This document shows positions 26,916-35,639 of a stretch of 57,067 bases of DNA, in pieces. Location of the stretch: the NCBI GenBank assembly GCA_017416505.1, contig JAFQCI010000119.1, forward strand, positions 1 to 57,067. The letters run 5' to 3'. A model generated the notes under the pieces. It had not been told where the DNA came from. It saw nothing but the letters and a program-made list of their open reading frames with translations, and did not search any database. The DNA is from Lachnospiraceae bacterium. Its GTDB lineage: Bacteria; Bacillota_A; Clostridia; Lachnospirales; Lachnospiraceae. The position numbers and the translations under genes are program-made. How positions within the stretch are numbered: the first letter of the stretch is position 1; each line of letters starts with the position of its first letter.

Positions 26916-28232
26916 TTACTGTTCTTTTTTTAACAATTCTACCTTTTTTCCATCTAAAATCAGATTCGTAGTTCTTACTGCACACATTTTACCACACATT
27001 GAACAGGTATGTCTATCTGTTGGAGGGGTACTTTCATAATATTCTCTTGCTTTTTCACCATCTATGGCTATACGAAACATTTCTTCCCAATCCACCTTAT
27101 GACGGGCAACCGCCATTTCATGGTCCAGCTTTGTCGCATTGGGAACTCCCTTTGCGATATCCGCAGCATGAGCAGCTATTTTACTTGCCATAATTCCATC
27201 CTTTACATCCTGTAAATCCGGCAATCTTAAGTGTTCCGCAGGAGTTACGTAACAAAGGAAATCCGCTCCACTGGCAGCCGCAATGGCTCCCCCAATGGCT
27301 GCTGTAATATGGTCATAGCCGGGAGCAATGTCTGTTACAATCGGTCCTAATACATAAAAAGGAGCATTGTGGCACAGCCTTTTTTGTAATTTCATATTTG
27401 CCGCAATTTCATTCATTGCCATATGTCCCGGACCTTCCACCAAAACCTGAACATCCTTTTCCCATGCCCGTTTCGTTAAATCTCCTAATTCAATCAACTC
27501 TGCAATCTGACCTGCATCGGTACTATCATCAATACATCCCGGTCTAAGGGCATCCCCAAGACTAATGGTAACATCGTATTCCCTTAAAATATCCAAAACT
27601 TCATCGTAGTACTCATAAAAAGGATTTTCATTCCCGGTCATCATCATCCAGGCAAAAAGCAAAGAGCCACCTCTGGAAACAATGTTCATCTTACGTTTAT
27701 CTCTTCTAAAAGCCTCCACTGCCCTACGATTGATTCCTGCATGAATGGTCATGAAATCTACTCCCTCTTCGGCATGGGCGCGAATTACTTCCAAGAAATC
27801 AGAAGCAGTAATTTCAAGCAAATCCTTTTCCAAATAGCCGATGGCATCATACATTGGAACTGTTCCAATCATAGCCTGGGACTTTTTAATCAATTCCTTA
27901 CGAAATACATTGGTTTTTCCATAATTGCTTAAATCCATGATGGATTCCACCCCATGTTTTAATGCCAAATCCACCTTCTGCATTTCTACCTCATAATCTT
28001 TACAATCTCCGGAAATTCCAAGGTTTACATTAATCTTTGTACGAAGTCCTCCGCCAATTCCCTCTGGTGAAAGGGAAGTATGATGAATATTGCAAGGAAT
28101 TACCACTTCACCCTTAGCAATGAGTTCCCTTAACTTCTCTACATCTATGTCTTCTTTCGCAGCAACGATTTCCATTTCCGGAGTAACCATTCCCTTTTTT
28201 GCTGCTTCCATCTGTGTTTTATATTTTATCAT
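26916..28232 (-). CDS. thiC: Phosphomethylpyrimidine synthase ThiC
   Basis: About 438 residues, the short clostridial form. This radical-SAM enzyme converts AIR to HMP phosphate, the pyrimidine half of thiamine. Landmarks: [44 protein letters not shown], and the C-terminal cluster motif CSMCGKMC (spacing Cx2Cx3C as read). ATG 28232 follows GAAGGGA and lies 2 bases after the thiE stop. Last gene of the thiamine operon. Confidence 0.95.
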   Translation of the reverse strand: MIKYKTQMEAAKKGMVTPEMEIVAAKEDIDVEKLRELIAKGEVVIPCNIHHTSLSPEGIGGGLRTKINVNLGISGDCKDYEVEMQKVDLALKHGVESIMDLSNYGKTNVFRKELIKKSQAMIGTVPMYDAIGYLEKDLLEITASDFLEVIRAHAEEGVDFMTIHAGINRRAVEAFRRDKRKMNIVSRGGSLLFAWMMMTGNENPFYEYYDEVLDILREYDVTISLGDALRPGCIDDSTDAGQIAELIELGDLTKRAWEKDVQVLVEGPGHMAMNEIAANMKLQKRLCHNAPFYVLGPIVTDIAPGYDHITAAIGGAIAAASGADFLCYVTPAEHLRLPDLQDVKDGIMASKIAAHAADIAKGVPNATKLDHEMAVARHKVDWEEMFRIAIDGEKAREYYESTPPTDRHTCSMCGKMCAVRTTNLILDGKKVELLKKEQ

Positions 28233-28234
28233 CC

Positions 28235-28879
28235 TTAGCATTCCCTTCTAATTTTTCTGCTTTCTTCACACAAAAGCCTGCATTCCTTTTCAATATCTTC
28301 TGCTGCAAAAATACCGGATACTACTGCCACACCATAAATTCCGGTACCACTTAATTCAAAAATATTTTTCCTATTAATGCCCCCAATTGCCACAACAGGA
28401 ATGCTGACAGAAGCCGTAATTTCCCTTAACTGCTCTTTCGTAATAGGAATGGCATCTTTTTTGGTAGTAGAACCAAAGACTGCCCCAACTCCAAGGTAAT
28501 CCGCACCTTCTGCTTCTGCTTTTTTTGCCTGTTCTACGTTTTTTGCAGTAGCACCAATGATTTTATCCTTTCCCAGAAGTTTTCTAGCCTCTGAAATTCC
28601 CATATCTCCTTGTCCTAAATGCACACCATCTGCATTGCAAGCCATGGCAATATCCACCCTGTCATTCATAAGGAAAGGAACCTGATATTTTTTGCACAAT
28701 TCACCTATTTTTAAAGCTTCTTTTATCAATTCTTCCTCTTCCAGTTCCTTTTCCCGTAACTGAACGCAGGTGACACCACCTTTTAAGGCACTTTCAATCT
28801 GTTGTATCAAAGTCTGATGTTTCGTCCATGCTCTGTCCGTAACAGCATAAAGCAATAATTTCTCACCGTTCCAATCCAT
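28235..28879 (-). CDS. thiE: Thiamine phosphate synthase
   Basis: About 214 residues, TIM barrel. It joins HMP-PP and thiazole phosphate to thiamine phosphate. Landmarks: [66 protein letters not shown] 28879 has GGAGG 5 bases upstream; the ATG at 28891 contains that ribosome site. A weak minus-strand TATAAT box near 28933 could be an internal promoter. Confidence 0.93.
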   Translation of the reverse strand: MDWNGEKLLLYAVTDRAWTKHQTLIQQIESALKGGVTCVQLREKELEEEELIKEALKIGELCKKYQVPFLMNDRVDIAMACNADGVHLGQGDMGISEARKLLGKDKIIGATAKNVEQAKKAEAEGADYLGVGAVFGSTTKKDAIPITKEQLREITASVSIPVVAIGGINRKNIFELSGTGIYGVAVVSGIFAAEDIEKECRLLCEESRKIRREC

Positions 28880-28977
28880 ACTGTCCTCCATTTTATCTAA
28901 AACTCCTGATATTTTTCATAAATTGCATTATATGATATTGACACGCCTATCATAATATAAAATTCTGCTATTTTACG

Positions 28978-29544
28978 CTATATCATAAAACCGCTCATCA
29001 TACATCCGCCTGCGGCTCCTGCCTCACATACCTTCCCCATGTTTTCCATTGATATTCCTCCAATAGCCCACACAGGAATACTGACTTTATCGCAAACTTC
29101 CTTAAGAAAATCTAGTCCACGTGGCGGAAGGTCTTTTTTACAATCCGTGGCAAAAATATGTCCCGCAATGATATAACTACAGTTCAAATCCTGTGCCTCC
29201 TTCGCCTCTTCCATAGAGTGACAGGAGGTTCCTAATATAGAAAAAAACTCTCTTTCTTCTTTTGTTAAAGAACGTAACTTTGGCAGTGGAAGGTGTAGGG
29301 CGGAACAGCTTAACCTCCTTGCAACTGTTTCATAGCTATGAAGAATACAAAGGGTTTCCTGTTCCTTGCAGATTCCCATCACCTCTTTTGCTAAAGCCTC
29401 ATATTCTGCTTCTGGTAAATCCTTTTCCCTTAGAATGATGCCTGCAGGATGTTTTTTTGCAATTTCTTCTACCTTTTTTAAAAAATCACCTTTACATAAG
29501 CTCCGATTTGTTACACACATCATTTTATACATATAGATAATCAT
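28978..29544 (-). CDS. tenI: TenI-like thiazole tautomerase / ThiE paralogue
   Basis: 188 residues, a ThiE-fold protein lacking several ThiE residues but carrying the TenI-type stretch IAGHIFATDCKKDLPPRGLDFL with the GH histidine. TenI aromatises the ThiG product to the thiazole carboxylate phosphate tautomer. A second, degenerate ThiE activity is the alternative annotation. It overlaps the end of thiH by 20 bases. Confidence 0.82.
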   Translation of the reverse strand: MIIYMYKMMCVTNRSLCKGDFLKKVEEIAKKHPAGIILREKDLPEAEYEALAKEVMGICKEQETLCILHSYETVARRLSCSALHLPLPKLRSLTKEEREFFSILGTSCHSMEEAKEAQDLNCSYIIAGHIFATDCKKDLPPRGLDFLKEVCDKVSIPVWAIGGISMENMGKVCEAGAAGGCMMSGFMI

Positions 29545-30778
29545 TCAGCACCGGCTGAAGTCCTTCCTTTGCAATATCCTGATACATGGTTTCAAAACTT
29601 CTTCCGTCATTGATTTCAAATTGTTCGTCTCCTTCCATGTCGGCACTTTCTTTTCCTGTATACTTGCTTTCATGGTCGCCAATTCCGGTAGAAACTCCTG
29701 CAGAAACCTTAGTAGCTGCTATTTTTACGATACCATCCCTAAATTTCGCACTTTCTCTGGAAGAAACCGTAATTCCTATATAAGGTAGGAAAATACGATA
29801 GGCACAGATAATCTGGCACAATTGGGTTTCATGTACATCCAAAGGATTGATTTTATCATTGTTTACAATTGGTCTTAATCTAGGGCAGGAAAGGGATAAT
29901 TCTGCATGAGGATATTTTCTTTGAATATAGTAAGCATGGAGTCCTGTAGCCAATGCATCCTTTCTAAAATCTGACAAACCAAGCAATGCAGAAAATGCTA
30001 CTCCACGCATACCTCCCATCAATGCCCGTTCCTGAGCATCAAAACGATAAGGCCATACTCTTTTATGCCCCATTAAATGTAAGGTTTCATATTTATCTGC
30101 ATCATATGTTTCCTGAAATACCGTAACGTAATCTGCGCCACATTCCCTCAAATAACGGTATTCATCTGTGTTTACCGGATAAATTTCCAAACCTACCATC
30201 CGGAAATATTTTCTTGCCAGTTTACAAGCTTCCCCAATATACTTCACATCGCTTTTGCTTCTACTTTCTCCGGTTAAAATCAAAATTTCTTCCATTCCGG
30301 AATCTGCAATGACTTTCATTTCATGCTCAATTTGTTCCATGGTAAGGCACATACGGTTGATGTGGTTATAACAGTTAAATCCACAATACACACAGTAATT
30401 CTCACAATAATTGGCGATATAAAGGGGCGTAAAAAGATATACTGTATTTCCGAAACGTTTTCTGGTTTCCATCCTTGCTCTTTGTGCCATCTGCTCTAAA
30501 TAAGGTTCCGCTGCCGGAGAAAGCAAGGCCTTAAAATCTTCTACGGAACATACTTCATGCTGCAATGCCGCCTCCACATCTTTTGCAGTGTAGATATCAT
30601 AGTCATAAGAATCCATTTGTGAAATTACTTTGTCACAAATATCCGATTGAATCTGCTCCATTCCTTCCATATATTCCATATGGTTAGTACGGGATGTTGG
30701 GTCATGTTCCAGTTTATGTTTTTTCTCTAATGCTTCCTTGGAAAGATATTCCGAATCCACAAAAAATTGATTTTCCAT
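29525..30778 (-). CDS. thiH: 2-iminoacetate synthase ThiH
   Basis: 417 residues, radical-SAM enzyme cleaving tyrosine to dehydroglycine (2-iminoacetate) for the thiazole ring in anaerobes. The cluster motif is CENYCVYC (Cx3Cx2C), within TPLYIANYCENYCVYCGF. Also LTGESRSKSDVKYI and SLSCPRLRP. GGAGG precedes the ATG. It acts with ThiG, encoded immediately upstream. Confidence 0.95.
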   Translation of the reverse strand: MENQFFVDSEYLSKEALEKKHKLEHDPTSRTNHMEYMEGMEQIQSDICDKVISQMDSYDYDIYTAKDVEAALQHEVCSVEDFKALLSPAAEPYLEQMAQRARMETRKRFGNTVYLFTPLYIANYCENYCVYCGFNCYNHINRMCLTMEQIEHEMKVIADSGMEEILILTGESRSKSDVKYIGEACKLARKYFRMVGLEIYPVNTDEYRYLRECGADYVTVFQETYDADKYETLHLMGHKRVWPYRFDAQERALMGGMRGVAFSALLGLSDFRKDALATGLHAYYIQRKYPHAELSLSCPRLRPIVNNDKINPLDVHETQLCQIICAYRIFLPYIGITVSSRESAKFRDGIVKIAATKVSAGVSTGIGDHESKYTGKESADMEGDEQFEINDGRSFETMYQDIAKEGLQPVLNDYLYV

Positions 30779-30817
30779 ATTTCCTCCATTACAAAACTCT
30801 CATATACAATTTTTCAC

Positions 30818-31633
30818 TTACTCATCCCGTAAAAATCCGGTTAGTGGGTCAGATGCTGCTGCTCCACGAACAAGTACCCTGCCAAGCCCGGATAAATATG
30901 CCTGTCTTCCTGCTTCAATGGCTTTACGGAAGGCAGATGCCATCAGAGGTAAGTCCCCTGCAGTAGCCAATGCAGTATTTGCCATAATTGCTGCGGCACC
31001 CATTTCCATTGCTTCGCAAGCCTGGGATGGTGCTCCGATTCCTGCATCCACAATAATTGGCAAATCGATTTCATCAATTAATATCTGGATAAATTCTTTG
31101 GTGGTTAAACCTTTATTAGAGCCAATAGGAGATGCCAGTGGCATAATCGAAGCTGCTCCTGCATTTACCAAATCTCTGGCAACATTTAAATCCGGATACA
31201 TATATGGCATAACCACAAAGCCTTCTTTGGCTAAAATCTCCGTTGCCTTAATGGTTTCTGCATTGTCCGGTAAAAGATATTTCATATCTCTCATAATTTC
31301 AATCTTAACAAAATCTCCGCATCCTAATTCCCTTGCTAATCTCGCAATGCGGACTGCTTCTTTGGCATCTCTGGCTCCAGATGTATTTGGCAATAAAGTA
31401 ACGCCTTTGGGAATGTAATCTAAAATATTTTCCTGTTCCTTGGTATTGGCTCTGCGGACTGCCAAAGTAATAATTTCTGCTCCTGCATCCCGTACCGCTG
31501 CCTCAATCAAATGCAAAGAATATTTTCCGGAGCCAAGAATAAATCTTGAGGAAAATTGATGCCCTCCTATGATAAGTGGGTCGTTATTTGGAATATTGTT
31601 ATTTTGATTCTTTATACTATCATTTGCCTGCAT
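30818..31633 (-). CDS. thiG: Thiazole synthase ThiG
   Basis: About 271 residues, TIM barrel. It combines DXP, 2-iminoacetate and ThiS-thiocarboxylate. Landmarks: [20 protein letters not shown] with its neighbouring residues, [62 protein letters not shown] 31633 follows AGGAAGATAGGA; the ATG at 31666 touches the thiF stop and lacks a ribosome site. It has a longer Asn-rich N-terminus than usual. Confidence 0.94.
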   Translation of the reverse strand: MQANDSIKNQNNNIPNNDPLIIGGHQFSSRFILGSGKYSLHLIEAAVRDAGAEIITLAVRRANTKEQENILDYIPKGVTLLPNTSGARDAKEAVRIARLARELGCGDFVKIEIMRDMKYLLPDNAETIKATEILAKEGFVVMPYMYPDLNVARDLVNAGAASIMPLASPIGSNKGLTTKEFIQILIDEIDLPIIVDAGIGAPSQACEAMEMGAAAIMANTALATAGDLPLMASAFRKAIEAGRQAYLSGLGRVLVRGAAASDPLTGFLRDE

Positions 31634-31666
31634 ATTGTTCCTATCTTCCTTTCTGTTTTTTATCAT

Positions 31667-32302
31667 TTAGGGTTCTAGCTCGCCTGCAAGAATGCGTAAT
31701 GCCATATTTGCTTCCTGTGCCGCACATACCATGACTCTGGAAGAAAATAAGCCTAGTCCATCTTTTATATCACTTACTTCATCCCCGCATAGATATAAGT
31801 GACTTAGCACTTTTCTCGTTTTTATGGTATTGGCAGAGGAAATTCCAGCCATGCCTGAACCAGATATTACATATTTTTCAGGGAATTCTTCCAAAACACC
31901 CTCTACCAACATTGCCTTGGCTTCTGCCTGATCAAAAGCTTCACAAATAATGTCTTCCTCTTTTAATAGTTCTTTGATATCATTTTTGGTTACTTTCATG
32001 GTAGTGATTTTCACCTGACAATAAGGGGCAATCTGTTTTAATGTTTCTGAAAGTGCCTCGGTTTTATATGTTCCAAGCTGATGGACAAAGTATTGCTGGC
32101 GGTTCAAATTCGTAATATCCACCTTATCAAAATCAATTAAGTGCAAGGAACCGACCCCCGCCCTGGCTAAAGCAATGGCTATATTAGAACCTAAACCTCC
32201 TAAGCCTAGCACAGCCACTTTGCCATTCTGAAACTTTTCCTGTAATACCTCTCCATGTCGTTCTACAAGTGCCTGATACATCTCTTCTTTACTTGGTATC
32301 AT
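31667..32302 (-). CDS. thiF: ThiS adenylyltransferase ThiF (short, clostridial type)
   Basis: 211 residues, E1-like adenylyltransferase activating the ThiS C-terminus. GLGGLGSNIAIALARAGVG is the nucleotide loop, followed by LIDFDKVDITNLNRQQYF. It is shorter than E. coli ThiF and matches the family-2 form common in clostridia. ATG 32302 is preceded by GGAGG that lies inside the thiS stop region, so translation is coupled to thiS. Confidence 0.9.
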   Translation of the reverse strand: MIPSKEEMYQALVERHGEVLQEKFQNGKVAVLGLGGLGSNIAIALARAGVGSLHLIDFDKVDITNLNRQQYFVHQLGTYKTEALSETLKQIAPYCQVKITTMKVTKNDIKELLKEEDIICEAFDQAEAKAMLVEGVLEEFPEKYVISGSGMAGISSANTIKTRKVLSHLYLCGDEVSDIKDGLGLFSSRVMVCAAQEANMALRILAGELEP

Positions 32303-32303
32303 A

Positions 32304-32498
32304 TCAGCCGCCTCCCACAAAACTTACTACTTCTAACACATCTCCGTCTTCCAACAGAGTGCTTTCATAAAGTGCTTTGGGAACGATTTCTCCATTTTTT
32401 TCAATGGCAATTCTTTTTTTATCGTAGTTTGTAGTTTCCAGATATTCTAATATGGTTTTTCCATCTGCTTCCACTGGATTTCCATTCACTTTTATCAT
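32304..32498 (-). CDS. thiS: Sulfur carrier protein ThiS
   Basis: 64 residues, ubiquitin-like fold: starts [20 protein letters not shown] and ends VVSFVGGG, with the C-terminal diglycine that is adenylated by ThiF and thiocarboxylated. GGAGG precedes the ATG. Confidence 0.95.
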   Translation of the reverse strand: MIKVNGNPVEADGKTILEYLETTNYDKKRIAIEKNGEIVPKALYESTLLEDGDVLEVVSFVGGG

Positions 32499-32510
32499 AA
32501 CTGCCTCCTT

Positions 32511-33296
32511 TTACTTTTCAAAAACAAATGCGTGGTTCATAGGCCCACTGCCCTTTCCTAAATCAAGCATTGCCCTTAATGCTCCTGAAATATATTCCTT
32601 CGCATTTTCAACAGACTGCTCTAAGGAATGCCCCTTTGCTAAATTCGAAGCTATGGCACTGGACAGGGTACAACCAGTTCCATGTGTATTGGGATTTTCA
32701 ATCCTTTTTCCATGAAACCAACGGTAAGTGCCTTTTTGGTATAACAGGTCATTGGCATTGTTCACCTGATGTCCGCCCTTACAAAGCACTGCACAACCAT
32801 AGGTTTCATAAATGATTTTCGCAGCCTGAATCATATCTTCTTCCGATTTTACACTGATTCTTGCCAACACTTCAGCCTCAGGAATATTTGGCGTAATCAC
32901 TGTTGCCAAAGGGAATAATTCCTTTTTCAAGGTTTCAATGGCGTTGTCACTAATTAGCTTTGCCCCACTGGTTGCTACCATAACCGGGTCTACTACAAGA
33001 TTTCCTGCGCGGTACTCTTTTATTTTTTTTCCAATCATTTCAATCAATATTTTAGAAGAAACCATTCCAGTTTTAATGGCATCCGGATAGATATCCGTAA
33101 AAATGCAGTCAAGCTGTTCCTCTAAAAATTCCGGTGTTACCTCCATAATACTTTTTACCCCCAGGGTATTCTGGGCTGTCAATGCAGTAATGGCACTCAT
33201 TGCATAAACACCGTTTGCTGTCATGGTTTTTATATCTGCCTGAATACCAGCTCCTCCACTGGAATCACTACCGGCTATCGTTAATGCTGTTTTCAA
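32511..33296 (-). CDS. thiD: Hydroxymethylpyrimidine/phosphomethylpyrimidine kinase
   Basis: 261 residues, ribokinase-like fold, phosphorylating HMP and HMP-P. Landmarks: LTIAGSDSSGGAGIQADIKTM at the N-terminus, DPVMVATSGAKLI, and GTGCTLSSAIASNLAKG with the catalytic Asp-equivalent region. It begins with TTG at 33296, with GGAGG 7 bases upstream; the TTG overlaps the TGA of a 21-codon leader frame. First enzyme gene of the operon. Confidence 0.93.
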   Translation of the reverse strand: MKTALTIAGSDSSGGAGIQADIKTMTANGVYAMSAITALTAQNTLGVKSIMEVTPEFLEEQLDCIFTDIYPDAIKTGMVSSKILIEMIGKKIKEYRAGNLVVDPVMVATSGAKLISDNAIETLKKELFPLATVITPNIPEAEVLARISVKSEEDMIQAAKIIYETYGCAVLCKGGHQVNNANDLLYQKGTYRWFHGKRIENPNTHGTGCTLSSAIASNLAKGHSLEQSVENAKEYISGALRAMLDLGKGSGPMNHAFVFEK

Positions 33297-33358
33297 AGTT
33301 TTTTCCTCCTGTTTTTCCTCTCATGTTTGCAAAATAACAGGCGCATAAGAGTCAACAT
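33293..33358 (-). CDS. Possible 21-residue leader peptide coupled to thiD
   Basis: A short frame starting at ATG 33358 after GGAAAGGGA encodes a peptide ending in CKHERKNRRKKL, rich in Lys and Arg. Its TGA (33293-33295) overlaps the TTG start of thiD. It lies after the riboswitch terminator. It may serve translational coupling; it could also be chance. Confidence 0.35.
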   Translation of the reverse strand: MLTLMRLLFCKHERKNRRKKL

Positions 33359-33383
33359 AGCGTTCCCTTTCCAATGCCGCTTA

Positions 33384-33632
33384 AAAGAAAAAGCTAAAAT
33401 GAATGAATTCACTTTAGCTTTTCTTCCCTGTATTATAACGAACAAATCAAAGCACCTGTTTTCAGGTACCAAAATCCATTCTTCCCCGCAAAATATAAGA
33501 ATGTCTCTAGCATTCCTATAGCAGGTTACGTGTATCACACATTACATATTTCCCTACGTTGGCATTATCCAAATCAGGTCACAGGTTTAAAGCATCCGCT
33601 TACTCTCAGCCCATCTACATGAGCACCCTTTT
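33384..33632 (-). ncRNA. TPP riboswitch with downstream terminator
   Basis: Minus strand, aptamer about 33550-33632: GGGTGCTC, the thi-box GGGCTGAGAGTAAG, ACCTGTGACCTGATTTGGATAA interrupted at the usual positions, and GCCAACGTAGGGA. Roughly 130 bases downstream a stem AAAAGCTAAAGTGAAT/ATTCATTTTAGCTTTT with trailing Ts (33384-33424) provides the terminator. TPP binding is expected to stop transcription of the whole thi operon. Confidence 0.95.
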
Positions 33633-33638
33633 TTTCTA

Positions 33639-33666
33639 AGTATAACACTTCTTTTGAATAATGCAA
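33639..33666 (-). promoter_or_regulatory. Promoter of the thiamine operon
   Basis: Minus-strand TTGCAT (33661-33666), 16-base spacer, TATACT (33639-33644), directly before the TPP aptamer. Confidence 0.75.
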
Positions 33667-33706
33667 GGAATTTTCTTATCACAAATTTTTATTTAACCAA
33701 TCAAAA

Positions 33707-33767
33707 ATTACTGTTCACTCGCAAACAGTAACATATTGGTTTTTGCATGCAAATTCGCTTCGCGAAG
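33707..33767. repeat. Interspersed dyad repeat, copy 2
   Basis: Same composition as 22777-22834: a dyad of ATTACTGTT/AACAGTAAC, then TTTTTGCATGCAAATTCGCT and CGCGAAGC. Here a second stem TTGGTTTTTGC/GCAAAAACCAA encloses the latter part. On the minus strand the first dyad is followed by TTTTTG, so it may terminate the AAA/nuclease gene. A further stem CCTGACA/TGTCAGG lies at about 33803-33821. Confidence 0.6.
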
Positions 33768-33815
33768 CAAAAACCAACCCCTGAATCATGCTATTACATA
33801 ACCTGACAGCAAGTG

Positions 33816-35525
33816 TCAGGCTACTGCTTGAACAGTATCAATCAAAACATTCTTTCCTTCAAAGGCAAAACCATACTTTCGTATCTTTTCTTTTGGAATT
33901 CCCCTGGCAATAAGGGTTGCTTCGTACTGTTTCTCCTCAATCTGGGCAAGGGCAGAAGCAAGGGTTTCTTCCAGAGATTGTTCTTTCCTTGGGTTGAATA
34001 CTTTAAATTCAATGATGATGGCATCATCCTTTCCAGGGTTCACAGGCTCTAACATAATATCATATCTTCCAAAGCCACTTTCCCGATTGGAGGTCATATA
34101 GTACCGTCCTTTCAAATCCACCAGTAATCCTAATACAAAGCCATGATAGAACCGTTCCGGCTGTGCCTTTTTCGAAACCCTTTTTCCTGTGTCAAAATAA
34201 CTGAATATTTCACAGGTAATCTCATTCATATACTCATTCATCTCATCCAGATTTCCTGCAAGCATTCCGGCTATAAAACGGTTATAATTTCCCCTCTCTC
34301 TTCCAAACCAGTCACGAATCATCACCTCAAACATAAGCTGAACTTCCTTATTGGTTATGGCTAATTCATAATTTGGCCATCTCTCTACTTTTCCCATATC
34401 TTCATAGGAAAGAATTTTTAGATAACCACTCGCCACTAACAGACTCCAGATGGCATCTTCGTTATTATCCAACTGGTTATATACGATTTGCTCATCAATG
34501 GGACAAAATAAATGCTCTCCTTTTAACAGCTGTTCCATGGACTGTTTGACTTCTCTGCCACTTTCCCGAATCAGCTTGCCCACCAGACTGTTGGAACTGG
34601 TATTCGCCCAGTAAGTTTCATACTTACCGGTGTCCATAAAATTAAGGATAGACCATGGATTATAAATATCCCTATACTTACCAAATACAAAGCCATCATA
34701 CCACTCTTTTACCTTTTCTTTTTCTTCTCCCAGTCCACTATCTTCTAAAGCAGTAAACACCTCTTCTTCTGTGAAGCCAAAGCAGGTGGCATATTCATCC
34801 GATGTAGTGGTTACCACCTTTAAATGGTTCAAATCAGAAAAAACAGACTCTTTCGAAACCCTGGTAATTCCGGTCATAATTCCTCTGCTCATGTAAGGGT
34901 TGGTTTTAAACGTAGAATTAAAAAGGCTTCTGGTGAATGACACCATTTCATCCCAGAAACCATGCACATAGGCTTCCTGCATCGGAGTATCATATTCATC
35001 TAATAAAATGATTACTTTTTTGCCGTAATAACGACCGAGATAATCAGATAAACGATGCAGTGACGAACACGCCTCAAAAGCATCCATTTCCCTTGCCATC
35101 CGTCCTACATATTCCTTTTCATTCAAAGATAATTTATCACTTTCCAGTAAAAAAGCACTCTTTTCAAACTGGTACATCAACACTTCTATAATTCTCTTTT
35201 TGGTAGATTCGAAGTCAGGTTCTTTTATCCTTGCAAAGGAAAGACTAATCACAGGATAGGTTCCCTGAATTTTCTGGTATTCCTCTTCTTCCCATATAGA
35301 AAGTCCTTCAAACAAATCTCCTCTTCCTGCATAATCTAGAGAAAAGAATTCCTCCACCATGGACATATTCAAGGTCTTTCCAAACCGTCTTGGGCGGGTA
35401 ATTAAAGTTACACTATCACCACTTTCCCACCATTCCTTGATGAATGAGGTTTTATCAACGTAAAATTTATGATTCTCACGTAACTCTAAAAAATCCTGTA
35501 TTCCAATTCCTATATTGTTTTCCAT
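33816..35525 (-). CDS. AAA-ATPase-like / PD-(D/E)XK nuclease-like protein
   Basis: 569 residues. N-terminal AAA-ATPase_like domain: IGIQDFLELRENHKFYVDKT, an atypical Walker A RPRRFGKTL (about residues 43-51), and Walker B VIILLDEYDTP. C-terminal PDDEXK_9-type domain: YYMTSNRESGFGRYDIML...IIIEFKVF with the D and ExK catalytic pattern. Many paralogues occur in Lachnospiraceae and Bacteroidetes; their role is unproven (possibly defence or mobile-element related). It is a single gene between terminators. Confidence 0.88.
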   Translation of the reverse strand: MENNIGIGIQDFLELRENHKFYVDKTSFIKEWWESGDSVTLITRPRRFGKTLNMSMVEEFFSLDYAGRGDLFEGLSIWEEEEYQKIQGTYPVISLSFARIKEPDFESTKKRIIEVLMYQFEKSAFLLESDKLSLNEKEYVGRMAREMDAFEACSSLHRLSDYLGRYYGKKVIILLDEYDTPMQEAYVHGFWDEMVSFTRSLFNSTFKTNPYMSRGIMTGITRVSKESVFSDLNHLKVVTTTSDEYATCFGFTEEEVFTALEDSGLGEEKEKVKEWYDGFVFGKYRDIYNPWSILNFMDTGKYETYWANTSSNSLVGKLIRESGREVKQSMEQLLKGEHLFCPIDEQIVYNQLDNNEDAIWSLLVASGYLKILSYEDMGKVERWPNYELAITNKEVQLMFEVMIRDWFGRERGNYNRFIAGMLAGNLDEMNEYMNEITCEIFSYFDTGKRVSKKAQPERFYHGFVLGLLVDLKGRYYMTSNRESGFGRYDIMLEPVNPGKDDAIIIEFKVFNPRKEQSLEETLASALAQIEEKQYEATLIARGIPKEKIRKYGFAFEGKNVLIDTVQAVA

Positions 35526-35590
35526 AACGATTCACACATCCTTTCAAAATCCATCTCCTTTGCTATGGCTAGTATAACGGATTTTCCCTT

Positions 35591-35637
35591 AAAATACAAC
35601 CATTCCGGCATAAGCCAAAATGGTTGTATTAGTTATA
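35591..35637. terminator. Hairpin terminator after the ABC exporter operon
   Basis: AATACAACCATT pairs with AATGGTTGTATT around a 14-base loop, just past the exporter stop; T and A runs flank it. Confidence 0.8.
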
Positions 35638-35639
35638 TT

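Noticed and set aside
30918..31418. Plus-strand frame of 166 codons opposite thiG
   Set aside because: The minus strand encodes a complete ThiG with all family motifs; the plus frame is low-complexity antisense.
33359..33538. Upstream extension of the small frame before thiD to an ATG at 33538
   Set aside because: It would run through the riboswitch expression platform and terminator; only the last 21 codons have a ribosome site.
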